5,622 nt of DNA from DHVE2 group archaeon (GCA_027056155.1 JALULR010000252.1:1-5622); one strand, 5' to 3'; positions 1-5,622 are shown, numbered from the stretch's first letter. Made by a program: numbers and translations. Notes: a model not told the origin generated them from the sequence alone.

Positions 1-89
1 AAGTTATCGCCTATAATCTCTATGTTTAATTTTTCTTATTTTTTATTCCTAGTTTTACATGTTTTTTGAGGAATTCAACTTAACCACTT

Positions 90-1292
90 TTAGAATATCC
101 TCGTTCCTGTACTTATCCTACCACGCACCCGCGCGCCGGGGCCAATCATTGTGCGAGCACCGAGCATTGTACCCACATCAATGCTCACATTTATACCTGT
201 GTGCACATCGTCGCCCATTATCACCCCGAGCTTTCGCCGTCCTGTATCAACAAGCTTGCCCTTCACGGACACGCGAATATTGTGCTCATCAAGGCGCAAA
301 TTGGCAATTTTTGTGCCTGCTCCTAGATTGCAGTTCTCACCTATCACCGAGTCCCCAACATAGTTGAAATGCGGAACCTTTGTATTATTCATAATTACCG
401 AGGCCTTTATCTCACACGAATTACCGATATGCACGTTATCGCCAACCACCGTGTAGGGACGAAGATACGCGTTAGGTCCTATCTTACTATTTTTACCAAT
501 ATAAACCGGCCCCTCAATGTAAGTGCCGCTCATGATTCTCGTACCTTCGCCTACGCAAACTTTGCCATGTATATGCACACCTTCTTCAATTACACCGTGC
601 TCCTCACAACTCATGGTATCTAGCAGGCTTTGCGTAGCTTCAAGAATGTCCCACGGCATACCTATATCTACCCATAGCCCGTCATGCTTGACTATCTTGA
701 ACTCTCGCTCTCGCGCCATGCTATTTACTGCATCAGTAAACTCGATCTCTCCCCTTGGAGACACATCTACATTATGCAAATGCTTGAAAATCTCGCGGCT
801 AACCACATATACGCCAGCATTAACTAAGCCGGAAGAGCCCGGCACCTTTTCCCTAATTTCCTCCAAAGTATCCGTGCCTACTAGGAGTCCGTAATGCTCA
901 GCATGCTCCCGATATACACCCAGCACTGCGTTATCATATTGCAAGAGCTCGGAAATTATCTTGCTATCAAATAACAAATCCCCATTAATCACGATAAACT
1001 TATCCTCAGGAAAGCGCTCTGCGTATAGCACCGCATCGCCTGTGCCCCTTCTTCGCTCTTGATACACATAATCTATTTTCACCCCTCTGTAACTCTTGCC
1101 ATAGCGCTCTGCAATTCTTCTGCCTTCATATCCTATCAGTATGCCAATATTTTCAATACCAGCATCGATAACTGCATCTAGCACATATTCAATTATGGGC
1201 TTGTTGATAATGGGTATCATGGGCTTTGGCCTCGTATCTGTTAATGGCCACATTCTGGTGCCCTCTCCAGCCGCAAGAATGAACGCACGCAT
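90..1292 (-). CDS. glmU: Bifunctional sugar-1-phosphate nucleotidylyltransferase / acetyltransferase (GlmU-type)
   Basis: The 400-residue protein probably makes UDP-N-acetylglucosamine in the cytosol by acetylating glucosamine-1-phosphate and transferring UMP from UTP; archaeal relatives often also accept glucose-1-phosphate and other nucleotides. Residues 1-230 are a Rossmann-like nucleotidyltransferase: the signature LAAGEGTRMWPLTDTRPKPM spans 6-25, GTGDA is at 83-87, the metal-binding NGD is at 103-105 and NAGVYV at 158-163. Residues 235-398 are a left-handed beta-helix of hexapeptide repeats (for example YIGKNSKIGPNA). The acetyltransferase motif PHFNYVGDS (307-315) carries H308 and Y311, and N331 follows in GAGTKIANL. 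Length is normal for the archaeal form (about 400 residues, shorter than bacterial GlmU). The ATG start leads straight into the signature and sits just after a TATA element, with no ribosome binding site, so the mRNA is probably leaderless. The family is certain; exact sugar and nucleotide preference cannot be read from the sequence. Confidence 0.9.
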   Translation of the reverse strand: MRAFILAAGEGTRMWPLTDTRPKPMIPIINKPIIEYVLDAVIDAGIENIGILIGYEGRRIAERYGKSYRGVKIDYVYQERRRGTGDAVLYAERFPEDKFIVINGDLLFDSKIISELLQYDNAVLGVYREHAEHYGLLVGTDTLEEIREKVPGSSGLVNAGVYVVSREIFKHLHNVDVSPRGEIEFTDAVNSMAREREFKIVKHDGLWVDIGMPWDILEATQSLLDTMSCEEHGVIEEGVHIHGKVCVGEGTRIMSGTYIEGPVYIGKNSKIGPNAYLRPYTVVGDNVHIGNSCEIKASVIMNNTKVPHFNYVGDSVIGENCNLGAGTKIANLRLDEHNIRVSVKGKLVDTGRRKLGVIMGDDVHTGINVSIDVGTMLGARTMIGPGARVRGRISTGTRIF

Positions 1293-1299
1293 ACACGGT

Positions 1300-1345
1300 C
1301 AAAAGATATAAAATATAAAAATATTGGCAGAGGGCTTTGCCTCTG
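1300..1345 (-). terminator. Candidate terminator of the membrane-protein cassette: hairpin plus T-rich run
   Basis: Beginning 6 nt after the TAG stop of the last cassette gene, the minus strand has a 6-bp inverted repeat, CAGAGG (1345-1340) and CCTCTG (1333-1328), with a 6-nt loop. A T-rich run with several T4-T5 tracts follows down to about 1302. Archaeal RNA polymerase terminates at U-rich tracts, with or without a hairpin. The same T-rich run contains the TATA element of glmU, so terminator and next promoter appear superimposed. The hairpin is short, so its contribution is uncertain. Confidence 0.45.
1314..1321 (-). promoter_or_regulatory. TATA element of glmU (leaderless promoter)
   Basis: On the minus strand TTTTTATA runs from -29 to -22 relative to the glmU ATG and continues as an A/T run to -14. 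A centre near -26 is the archaeal TATA-to-start distance, which would put transcription initiation at or next to the ATG. There is no GGAGG-like sequence in the 20 nt before the ATG, in agreement with a leaderless mRNA. The promoter is inferred from position and composition only. Confidence 0.6.
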
Positions 1346-1351
1346 ATATAT

Positions 1352-2590
1352 CTAAAGCTCGTCTGGTGCCTCCTCATCATTATGCTCATTGCTCGACTCT
1401 TCAAATGGCTGTGCAACAAAAACATGGCCACATTGTGGACACTCTAACTTCTTTCCAATCATGCTGGGAGGCACCTCCGACTCGTACCCACAATTGGGAC
1501 ACTTTATTTTTATGCTATCTGGTAATATCTCAAATCCTCCTGCATTTTTGCCTTGCGTAGCACCTTGCGTTGAGCTTGTGGTGGGCGGCGGCACGGGCTC
1601 GAATGACCTCTGCACTCCTTTTAATTTGGTTATCTCATGCTGGAGCACATCGTAATATTTTCTATATGTCTGCAAAGATATCTTGTTCTTATCACTGAGC
1701 TTTTTGAGTTTGTACATCAACTCCGTTAAAGCGTTAATTTTTTCAGCTTTTTTATCTGGAGGTATGTCTTCAATTCTAGTCCAATCACTGTTGCCCTCTA
1801 TATAATTACTACAAAAATCGCAGTACCACTTATATTGCGAGCCTACTTTGAGAAATCTTAGTGGGTAATTGTCGTTGGGACAAAGGGGAGGAGAATACTC
1901 TGGCTCTAACTTTTTGAGCATTATGTCCTGCTGCTTTAGCTCATAATCTACATGCCTAATTTTATCCTCTAAATCTTGAATATTTCGCTTGGTTGCTTCT
2001 ATATCGTACTTATTTGCCTCTGTTTCTGGCATGGTAGCAAGCATCTCTTTGTAGGTATTTAATTTCAAAAAGAGGTCTTTTTTCTCCTCCATCAGTTTAT
2101 CTCGCTCTTCAATAGTCTCTTTAATCTTGCTCTTCGGCCCAAAATACATCTGTGGAGGTGGCATAGGTGCTGGTCGACGGGAGGGTGAAGAGCCAGTATC
2201 GCTAATCTGCTTTAAATACCCTATTCCCGCACCGACACCAACCGGTATCAGAAGATACACTATAACCATATAAAGCATATCCATATTAATCAATTTGAGC
2301 AAAGTATTAGCAATGTCCGTGTTTTCGCCAAATTTTTCGGTTATCCAATCTGCGAGCTCAAGAGAACCACCTACTACTATAAGATATGGCAAGCCAACAA
2401 AAAATCCCTCTATGGCACCTTCCCACCATGTCTTGGCAATAGACGTGCCTATCAACGCCGCAAGAAATCCAGCCAAAACCAACCCTAAAAATCCAAACGG
2501 TATTACAAAGAACACTGAAAATATCAAGAGAAGAACGCTCGCCACGCAAACCAAGCAAATACTACCTATTACATGTCCTACGTCGCCCAT
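1352..2590 (-). CDS. Four-helix membrane protein with cytosolic coiled coils and two zinc-ribbon modules
   Basis: I do not recognise a named family for the full 412-residue protein. Four hydrophobic segments lie at about 6-30, 31-51, 60-80 and 104-126, followed by a Pro-rich linker (134-148). A charged coiled coil covers about 152-228. A ribbon-like module (235-262) has C237, C257 and C260, but Asp (D240) where a fourth Cys is expected. A second helical stretch (278-325) has the look of a SHOCT-type short helical domain. After another Pro/Thr/Gln-rich linker comes a canonical ribbon with C364, C367, C384 and C387, then an acidic tail rich in Glu and Asp. An even number of helices and the basic residues after helix 4 suggest that both termini are cytosolic. 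The ATG at 2590 is preferred over an in-frame TTG at 2599 because AAGGAGGT lies 8 nt before the ATG but abuts the TTG. It overlaps the DUF2085 gene by 13 nt. A role as scaffold or signalling adaptor is inference. Confidence 0.85.
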   Translation of the reverse strand: MGDVGHVIGSICLVCVASVLLLIFSVFFVIPFGFLGLVLAGFLAALIGTSIAKTWWEGAIEGFFVGLPYLIVVGGSLELADWITEKFGENTDIANTLLKLINMDMLYMVIVYLLIPVGVGAGIGYLKQISDTGSSPSRRPAPMPPPQMYFGPKSKIKETIEERDKLMEEKKDLFLKLNTYKEMLATMPETEANKYDIEATKRNIQDLEDKIRHVDYELKQQDIMLKKLEPEYSPPLCPNDNYPLRFLKVGSQYKWYCDFCSNYIEGNSDWTRIEDIPPDKKAEKINALTELMYKLKKLSDKNKISLQTYRKYYDVLQHEITKLKGVQRSFEPVPPPTTSSTQGATQGKNAGGFEILPDSIKIKCPNCGYESEVPPSMIGKKLECPQCGHVFVAQPFEESSNEHNDEEAPDEL

Positions 2591-3018
2591 ATGTACCAAC
2601 CTCCTTTTGTGAATCTCATTACCAAGAGCATAGGTATGCTCATAGCCAGAGCAAATCCGAGATACAAATATGCCATAAAAACATTTAGTAAGAGAACTAT
2701 ACCAATTCCATACCCGAATAAAAACCCACTAAAAAATCTCCGATAGACATTTGAAGTATAGCCTATTTTATCATACCATACATCTAAAGGCATCCATGCC
2801 GCAAAAAGTGTGATGAATAAATAGGGATTAACAAGGAAAAACGTGTAAAACAAGAGAGGTGAGATTAAAAAAGCGAAAAATCCGGTGTACATACCTGTAC
2901 ATCTTGCACACAAATAGATAGGGCCGAGCTTTATACAGTGCCCATTATTGCAGTTCCGGTGGTGAGAAAGGGAGAATAATATAACCTCTTTAATTCGCTT
3001 TTTTGTGTCTTCGTCCAA
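2578..3018 (-). CDS. DUF2085 family integral membrane protein
   Basis: This 146-residue protein matches the DUF2085 pattern, a predicted membrane family of unknown function. The diagnostic N-terminal part is HHRNC (19-23) with C28, then CARCTGMYTGF (37-47); the clustered His and Cys (H19, H20, C23, C28, C37, C40) could bind metal or form disulfides. Later come PLDVWYDKIG (77-86) and RRFFSGFLFGYGIG (93-106), positioned as the conserved Asp and the Arg/Gly-rich segment of the family. Hydrophobic segments are at roughly 43-62, 65-80, 97-116 and 118-135. The start is TTG: it has GAGGTGAT 3 nt upstream, and the next Met (43) lies inside the CARCTG motif. The gene begins 9 nt after the surface-protein gene and overlaps the next gene by 13 nt. 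Family assignment is by motif recognition; the function is unknown. Confidence 0.85.
   Translation of the reverse strand: MDEDTKKRIKEVILFSLSHHRNCNNGHCIKLGPIYLCARCTGMYTGFFAFLISPLLFYTFFLVNPYLFITLFAAWMPLDVWYDKIGYTSNVYRRFFSGFLFGYGIGIVLLLNVFMAYLYLGFALAMSIPMLLVMRFTKGGWYIWAT
2599..2606 (-). promoter_or_regulatory. Shine-Dalgarno AAGGAGGT that fixes the start of the four-helix membrane protein
   Basis: AAGGAGGT lies 8 nt before the ATG at 2590, inside the last codons of the upstream DUF2085 gene (the KGG of its C-terminus). It directly abuts an in-frame TTG, which therefore cannot be the start served by this site. Its location implies translational coupling of the two genes. Confidence 0.75.
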
Positions 3019-3021
3019 TGA

Positions 3022-3029
3022 ATCACCTC
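3022..3029 (-). promoter_or_regulatory. Shine-Dalgarno GAGGTGAT supporting a TTG start
   Basis: GAGGTGAT is an eight-base match to the complement of the archaeal 16S rRNA 3' end (AGGAGGTGATC) and ends 3 nt before the TTG at 3018. It overlaps the TGA stop (3030-3028) of the preceding gene, so a ribosome ending there is positioned to reinitiate. The strength of the site explains how a weak TTG codon can be used. Confidence 0.75.
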
Positions 3030-4338
3030 ACGTATTATTGAATTCTTGTGTCTCACTGTTTGCTTTTACTTCGAATACATTGCCACACTGAGGACAGCGA
3101 ACCCATTTTCCTCTTGCTGTGGGTGGCATAGTACTAGTAAATCCACAATAAGGACAGCTCACGGTAATGCTCGAAGCTTGTGCCTGATTTACATTATATG
3201 GTGCGCTCCCCGGAGGCGCTGGATATGCTCCTCCTTGCGGCGCATTTGCCACCTCTGCCATTAGCTGTTGCTTTGCAAGAGCGGCTTTCTTTTTGCGCCT
3301 AACTGCTAGCACAACTACAACCACAACTACTGCTACGATTATCGGAAGAATCACTTTCATAAGTAGTATAGTAAACGGGAAGCTAAGCGATGCTACGGAG
3401 AGTGTGCCAAATGATTTTACCGTGTTACTATCTCCACCTAAATCTGTGCCGTATGCTCCATACGCGCTGTATGCACGCGTATCGTTATTAGACGTGCTCC
3501 TACTCATAATTTGTAGTGAACCAAGGTCAAAAAATATGGGAAACTCCTCGTTATACAAACTGCCTGACAAAGACACAATAAACTCTATACCCGTAAGATA
3601 CAGGGAGAAATGCTTTATATGATACTTTAAATCATTAACTTGTAAATTTGCAGATTCGTAGCCCCATGGGTTATCTATAGCTTTGGCGTTAAGCGTTGTT
3701 TCTTCGCCGGATATTTCTTGATTGACGTTTGATGCAAGGGCGTTTCCAACCAAAGATGCATTTCCAGTTAAATAAGATGATGCCACATAGTTAAAGAGAA
3801 AGCGAACATCTAATGATAGCGATTCTACCGCAAAGCTCCTGTAATATACGGGAATCCTTACACTTTCAATATCTCCCGTTTTGTTCTCACCAACGGTTAC
3901 ATTGTAATAAGCTATAGTCTTATCAAAAGAGTAATCAAAACTATCCTGATGAATCCCAAAGTTCACAGAAGCACTGAGGTCTGCAGAGAGATTTACAAAT
4001 CCCTGCTCACCCCCGTAATACATATTCACATTAAAGTTCTGCCCGGGCTGAATCGACTTTGGATACATAGCCGTTATGTTTATCGGCACACCCCAAATAA
4101 AAGACAAGCTTAGAGAGGTTGAAAGCGAAACTGGACCTCCGCCAATGGTATCACTACCGCTTAAATTAGTATAGTAAGTAAGGAGCTTTGTTACGCTCGC
4201 AGTAGTCATATCCGCGCTTTGCTCTCCTTCTCCTGATGAAAAATCAGCGCCATATGCAATGCCGGTGAATACCACAAATACCAACAAACTCGCCACAGAT
4301 AGTGCTATATATTTCACAATTCCTCCCTTTTTCATCAT
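3028..4338 (-). CDS. Surface-exposed single-pass membrane protein with C-terminal cytosolic zinc ribbon
   Basis: I do not recognise the extracellular family. The 436-residue protein opens with a signal peptide: basic MMKKGGIVK, a hydrophobic core at about 10-28, and AYGA near 28-31 as a plausible cleavage area. Residues 32-325 look beta-rich, contain no Cys and have seven N-x-S/T sequons (N58, N87, N116, N146, N152, N193, N285), as expected of a glycosylated archaeal surface protein. A transmembrane helix at about 326-346 includes seven consecutive valines and is followed by RRKKK, placing the C-terminus in the cytosol. A Gly/Pro/Ala-rich linker (366-390) leads to a zinc ribbon with C395, C398, C415 and C418, similar to MJ0042-type fingers. 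The frame is open back to a GTG at 4431, but the ATG at 4338 is preferred because GGTGAT lies 4 nt upstream and the signal peptide starts there. A second ATG follows immediately. A sensor or envelope role is inference. Confidence 0.85.
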   Translation of the reverse strand: MMKKGGIVKYIALSVASLLVFVVFTGIAYGADFSSGEGEQSADMTTASVTKLLTYYTNLSGSDTIGGGPVSLSTSLSLSFIWGVPINITAMYPKSIQPGQNFNVNMYYGGEQGFVNLSADLSASVNFGIHQDSFDYSFDKTIAYYNVTVGENKTGDIESVRIPVYYRSFAVESLSLDVRFLFNYVASSYLTGNASLVGNALASNVNQEISGEETTLNAKAIDNPWGYESANLQVNDLKYHIKHFSLYLTGIEFIVSLSGSLYNEEFPIFFDLGSLQIMSRSTSNNDTRAYSAYGAYGTDLGGDSNTVKSFGTLSVASLSFPFTILLMKVILPIIVAVVVVVVVLAVRRKKKAALAKQQLMAEVANAPQGGAYPAPPGSAPYNVNQAQASSITVSCPYCGFTSTMPPTARGKWVRCPQCGNVFEVKANSETQEFNNT

Positions 4339-4342
4339 ATAT

Positions 4343-4349
4343 ATCACCC
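4343..4349 (-). promoter_or_regulatory. Ribosome binding site GGGTGAT of the surface-protein gene
   Basis: GGGTGAT, whose last six bases fit the GGTGAT part of the archaeal anti-Shine-Dalgarno complement, lies 4 nt before the ATG at 4338. It decides the start in favour of this ATG over the GTG at 4431, which would add 31 residues in front of an otherwise standard signal peptide. Confidence 0.6.
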
Positions 4350-4352
4350 AAT

Positions 4353-4370
4353 ATACATCATGCACATCAT
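4353..4370 (-). repeat. Tandem 9-nt imperfect repeat in the leader/promoter gap of the surface-protein gene
   Basis: On the minus strand two adjacent 9-mers, ATGATGTGC and ATGATGTAT, agree at 7 of 9 positions. They lie between the TATA-like element and the ribosome binding site. They could be a regulator binding site or chance; nothing else in the sequence decides this. Confidence 0.35.
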
Positions 4371-4380
4371 AATATTTATT
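4371..4380 (-). promoter_or_regulatory. TATA-like element upstream of the membrane-protein cassette
   Basis: AATAAATATT lies 33-42 nt before the ATG of the surface-protein gene. Initiation about 25 nt downstream of its centre would give a leader of roughly 10-12 nt that still contains the GGGTGAT ribosome binding site. It is the most A/T-rich stretch of the 104-nt gap after tfb. This is a candidate based on composition and spacing alone. Confidence 0.45.
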
Positions 4381-4398
4381 ATTTGCGAAACATAAACA

Positions 4399-4415
4399 TG
4401 AGAGAAGTAGAAAAA
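4399..4415 (-). terminator. Candidate U-rich terminator of gar1-tfb
   Basis: Starting 27 nt after the tfb TAA stop, the minus strand is pyrimidine-rich: TTTTTCTACTTCTCTCA (4415-4399). No convincing hairpin precedes it. Archaeal RNA polymerase can terminate on U-rich tracts alone, and the following promoter-like sequence suggests the gar1-tfb transcript may end here. Readthrough into the membrane cassette cannot be excluded. Confidence 0.3.
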
Positions 4416-4442
4416 TGCGGGTGAAACGCACTAATCTCGATG

Positions 4443-5393
4443 TTACACTTCCACCTGCAAATGAAGCTTATCCACAAGCTCCTTGTAGCGGTTTCTAATT
4501 GTTACCTCGGTAACGCCGGCAACCTCAGCTACCTCCCTCTGGGTACGGCGCTCGTCAACCATAATCGACGCAATATATATCGCAGCCGCCGCCACACCAG
4601 TGGGCCCGCGCCCTGATAATATGTGTTGCTGCTCAGCCTCCTTTATGATTTCATACGCTTTCTTTTTAACCTCTCCGCTTAATTTGAGCTTGGCACAGAA
4701 CCTATCAATATAATCTTCCGGCTTGCTGGGCATTATGCTTAGTTTAAGCGTGCGCGCCATTATTCTGTATACTCTTCCTATTTCCCGCTTTTTCACCCTA
4801 GTGACCGAGGCTATCTCGTCGAGAGTACGAGGTATGTCCAGCATTCTGCAAGCAGCGTATATGCTCGCAGCAACCACACCCTCAATGCTCCGACCTCTAA
4901 TCATATTCTCCTTTACGGCCTTGCGGTAGATTAACGCGGCAGTCTCTCGCACATCTTGCGGTAGCCCGAGATTCGAAGATATCCTCTCAAGCTCTTGCAG
5001 CGCTTGGGTAAGATTGCGCTCTGCGGCATTGCTAACCTTTATTCTTTTCTGCCACTTGCGCAACCGGTAAAGCTGTGCCCTGCTCCTTGTAGGTATGCTC
5101 TTTCCATAAGAATCTTTGTTCTTCCATGATATCTCCGTGCTAAGCCCCTTATCGTGAATGGTATAGGTCATCGGAGCGCCTGTTCTTGAGCGTGAATCTC
5201 GCTGTTCCGAGTCGAAAGCACGCCACTCTGGACCTTGATCTATATAAGCTTCATCTATCACTAGCCCACAATCCATGCACACTAGCTCGCCCCTTTCATA
5301 ATCCCTAACTAAGTGCGTAGAGCCGCACTCCGGACATCTAGTAATCTCGTCTATCCACTTCTTCTTTTCTTTCTTTTTTTCTTGTTCTCCCAT
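4443..5393 (-). CDS. tfb: Transcription initiation factor B (TFB)
   Basis: TFB is the archaeal homologue of TFIIB: it binds the TATA-box-bound TBP and the BRE, and recruits RNA polymerase. The 316-residue protein is full length. The N-terminal zinc ribbon uses C20, C23, C39 and C42. The B-reader/B-linker region includes [11 protein letters not shown] (54-64) and [18 protein letters not shown] (71-88), very close to the family consensus. Two cyclin-like repeats follow at about 121-210 and 218-312; [17 protein letters not shown] (167-183) and [16 protein letters not shown] (261-276) are their equivalent core helices, and a helix-turn-helix for BRE contact lies near 286-306. The ATG has GGGAGGCGAT starting 15 nt upstream. 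The lysine-rich leader (residues 6-12) precedes the ribbon and is encoded in the overlap with gar1. Adjacency to gar1 is, as I recall, common in euryarchaea. All key residues are intact, so this looks like a housekeeping TFB. Confidence 0.97.
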   Translation of the reverse strand: MGEQEKKKEKKKWIDEITRCPECGSTHLVRDYERGELVCMDCGLVIDEAYIDQGPEWRAFDSEQRDSRSRTGAPMTYTIHDKGLSTEISWKNKDSYGKSIPTRSRAQLYRLRKWQKRIKVSNAAERNLTQALQELERISSNLGLPQDVRETAALIYRKAVKENMIRGRSIEGVVAASIYAACRMLDIPRTLDEIASVTRVKKREIGRVYRIMARTLKLSIMPSKPEDYIDRFCAKLKLSGEVKKKAYEIIKEAEQQHILSGRGPTGVAAAAIYIASIMVDERRTQREVAEVAGVTEVTIRNRYKELVDKLHLQVEV

Positions 5394-5599
5394 TTTTTAT
5401 CGCCTCCCACATACAGCTTTTTGCCCCCTTTACGCTGTATTCTTATCTTTACATAAGGACGAGATACTGGCCCAAACACAGAGACCACACGCCCTATTAT
5501 TCTCCCCCGCTCATCAACTATGGGCGCCTGAATTTTTGCTTTCTCCACACGCCCCACAGCATAAGACTCAGTCCTACATACAATATTAACCTCCTTCAT
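5351..5599 (-). CDS. gar1: H/ACA RNA-protein complex subunit Gar1
   Basis: Gar1 joins Cbf5, Nop10 and L7Ae in the archaeal H/ACA ribonucleoprotein that converts uridines in rRNA to pseudouridine; it binds Cbf5 and aids substrate turnover. The 82-residue protein shows the small beta-barrel core: [19 protein letters not shown] (27-45), then RPYVKIRI (47-54) and LYVGG (62-66), lining up with archaeal Gar1 sequences. It ends in a strongly basic tail (68-80, mostly Lys and Arg), as in other archaeal members. The frame is also open from a TTG at 5611, but the ATG at 5599 is chosen because it is the stronger codon and gives the usual N-terminus. No ribosome binding site precedes it, so the mRNA may be leaderless; only 23 nt upstream are visible. 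Its last 43 nt overlap tfb in another frame. Length is slightly short but within the family range. Confidence 0.9.
   Translation of the reverse strand: MKEVNIVCRTESYAVGRVEKAKIQAPIVDERGRIIGRVVSVFGPVSRPYVKIRIQRKGGKKLYVGGDKKWENKKKRKKRRSG
5399..5408 (-). promoter_or_regulatory. Shine-Dalgarno of tfb, inside gar1
   Basis: GGGAGGCGAT matches AGGAGGTGAT at 8 of 10 positions and ends 5 nt before the tfb ATG. It lies in the codons for the VGGD of Gar1, so tfb translation starts from within the gar1 reading frame. Confidence 0.7.
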
Positions 5600-5622
5600 A
5601 CAATAAATCAATGATTTAATAG

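Noticed and set aside
1..89. T-rich plus strand (A-rich minus strand) after glmU as a terminator or a further gene
   Set aside because: On the minus strand it is A-rich, so it is no U-tract for glmU. It might terminate a plus-strand gene arriving from the left, but no such gene is visible, and no frame of useful length begins here.
59..367. Open frame on the plus strand covering the 3' part of glmU
   Set aside because: Its translation has no recognisable motif and is antisense to the conserved beta-helix of GlmU. The same applies to the other plus-strand frames antisense to real genes.
1189..1431. 80-residue minus-strand frame bridging the end of the membrane cassette and glmU
   Set aside because: It overlaps both well-supported genes in another frame and shows no family motif or convincing ribosome binding site.
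3293..3360. Trinucleotide-like ACA/ACT repetition resembling a microsatellite
   Set aside because: It is the coding sequence of the valine run in the transmembrane helix of the surface protein, with varied valine codons rather than an exact repeat.
3450..3482. Short repeated GTATGC-like units as a protein-binding site
   Set aside because: They encode the Ala-Tyr-Ser/Gly repetition at residues 289-297 of the surface protein and are explained by the coding sequence.
4339..4431. N-terminal extension of the surface protein from the GTG at 4431
   Set aside because: The extra 31 residues precede a complete signal peptide, and the GGTGAT site and TATA-like sequence lie within the extension, pointing to the ATG at 4338.

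Overview
The window is an archaeal chromosomal segment in which every supported gene lies on the minus strand. The archaeal assignment rests on a complete transcription factor B (TFB), a Gar1 homologue, an archaeal-type two-domain GlmU, A/T-rich TATA elements placed for leaderless or short-leader transcription, and ribosome binding sites matching GGAGGTGAT. The gene content and leaderless pattern fit a euryarchaeon, possibly of the Thermoplasmata, but that finer placement is inference.

In transcription order (right to left), the first block is gar1 (5351-5599), the H/ACA guide RNP subunit, overlapping tfb (4443-5393) by 43 nt in a lysine-rich stretch read in two frames. After a 104-nt gap with a U-rich tract and a TATA-like element comes a tightly packed three-gene membrane cassette. 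Its members are a signal-peptide surface protein with one C-terminal membrane helix and a predicted cytosolic zinc ribbon (3028-4338), a DUF2085 integral membrane protein (2578-3018, TTG start), and a four-helix membrane protein with a long cytosolic coiled-coil/zinc-ribbon tail (1352-2590). The genes are 9 nt apart or overlap by 13 nt, and each downstream start has a strong ribosome binding site embedded at or in the end of the gene before it, so co-expression is very likely. The two large proteins end in zinc ribbons with the same spacing (CxxC-x16-CxxC), although the rest of each is unrelated. This cassette is the least characterised part of the window and the best candidate for an undescribed membrane system.

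The last block is glmU (90-1292), the nucleotidyltransferase/acetyltransferase of UDP-sugar synthesis, transcribed from its own promoter with a TATA element centred about 26 nt before the ATG. A hairpin plus T-rich run that could end the membrane-cassette transcript lies against that promoter. Positions 1-89 hold no gene I can support. No rRNA, tRNA, mobile element or CRISPR array is visible, and no stretch over 300 nt lacks a gene.
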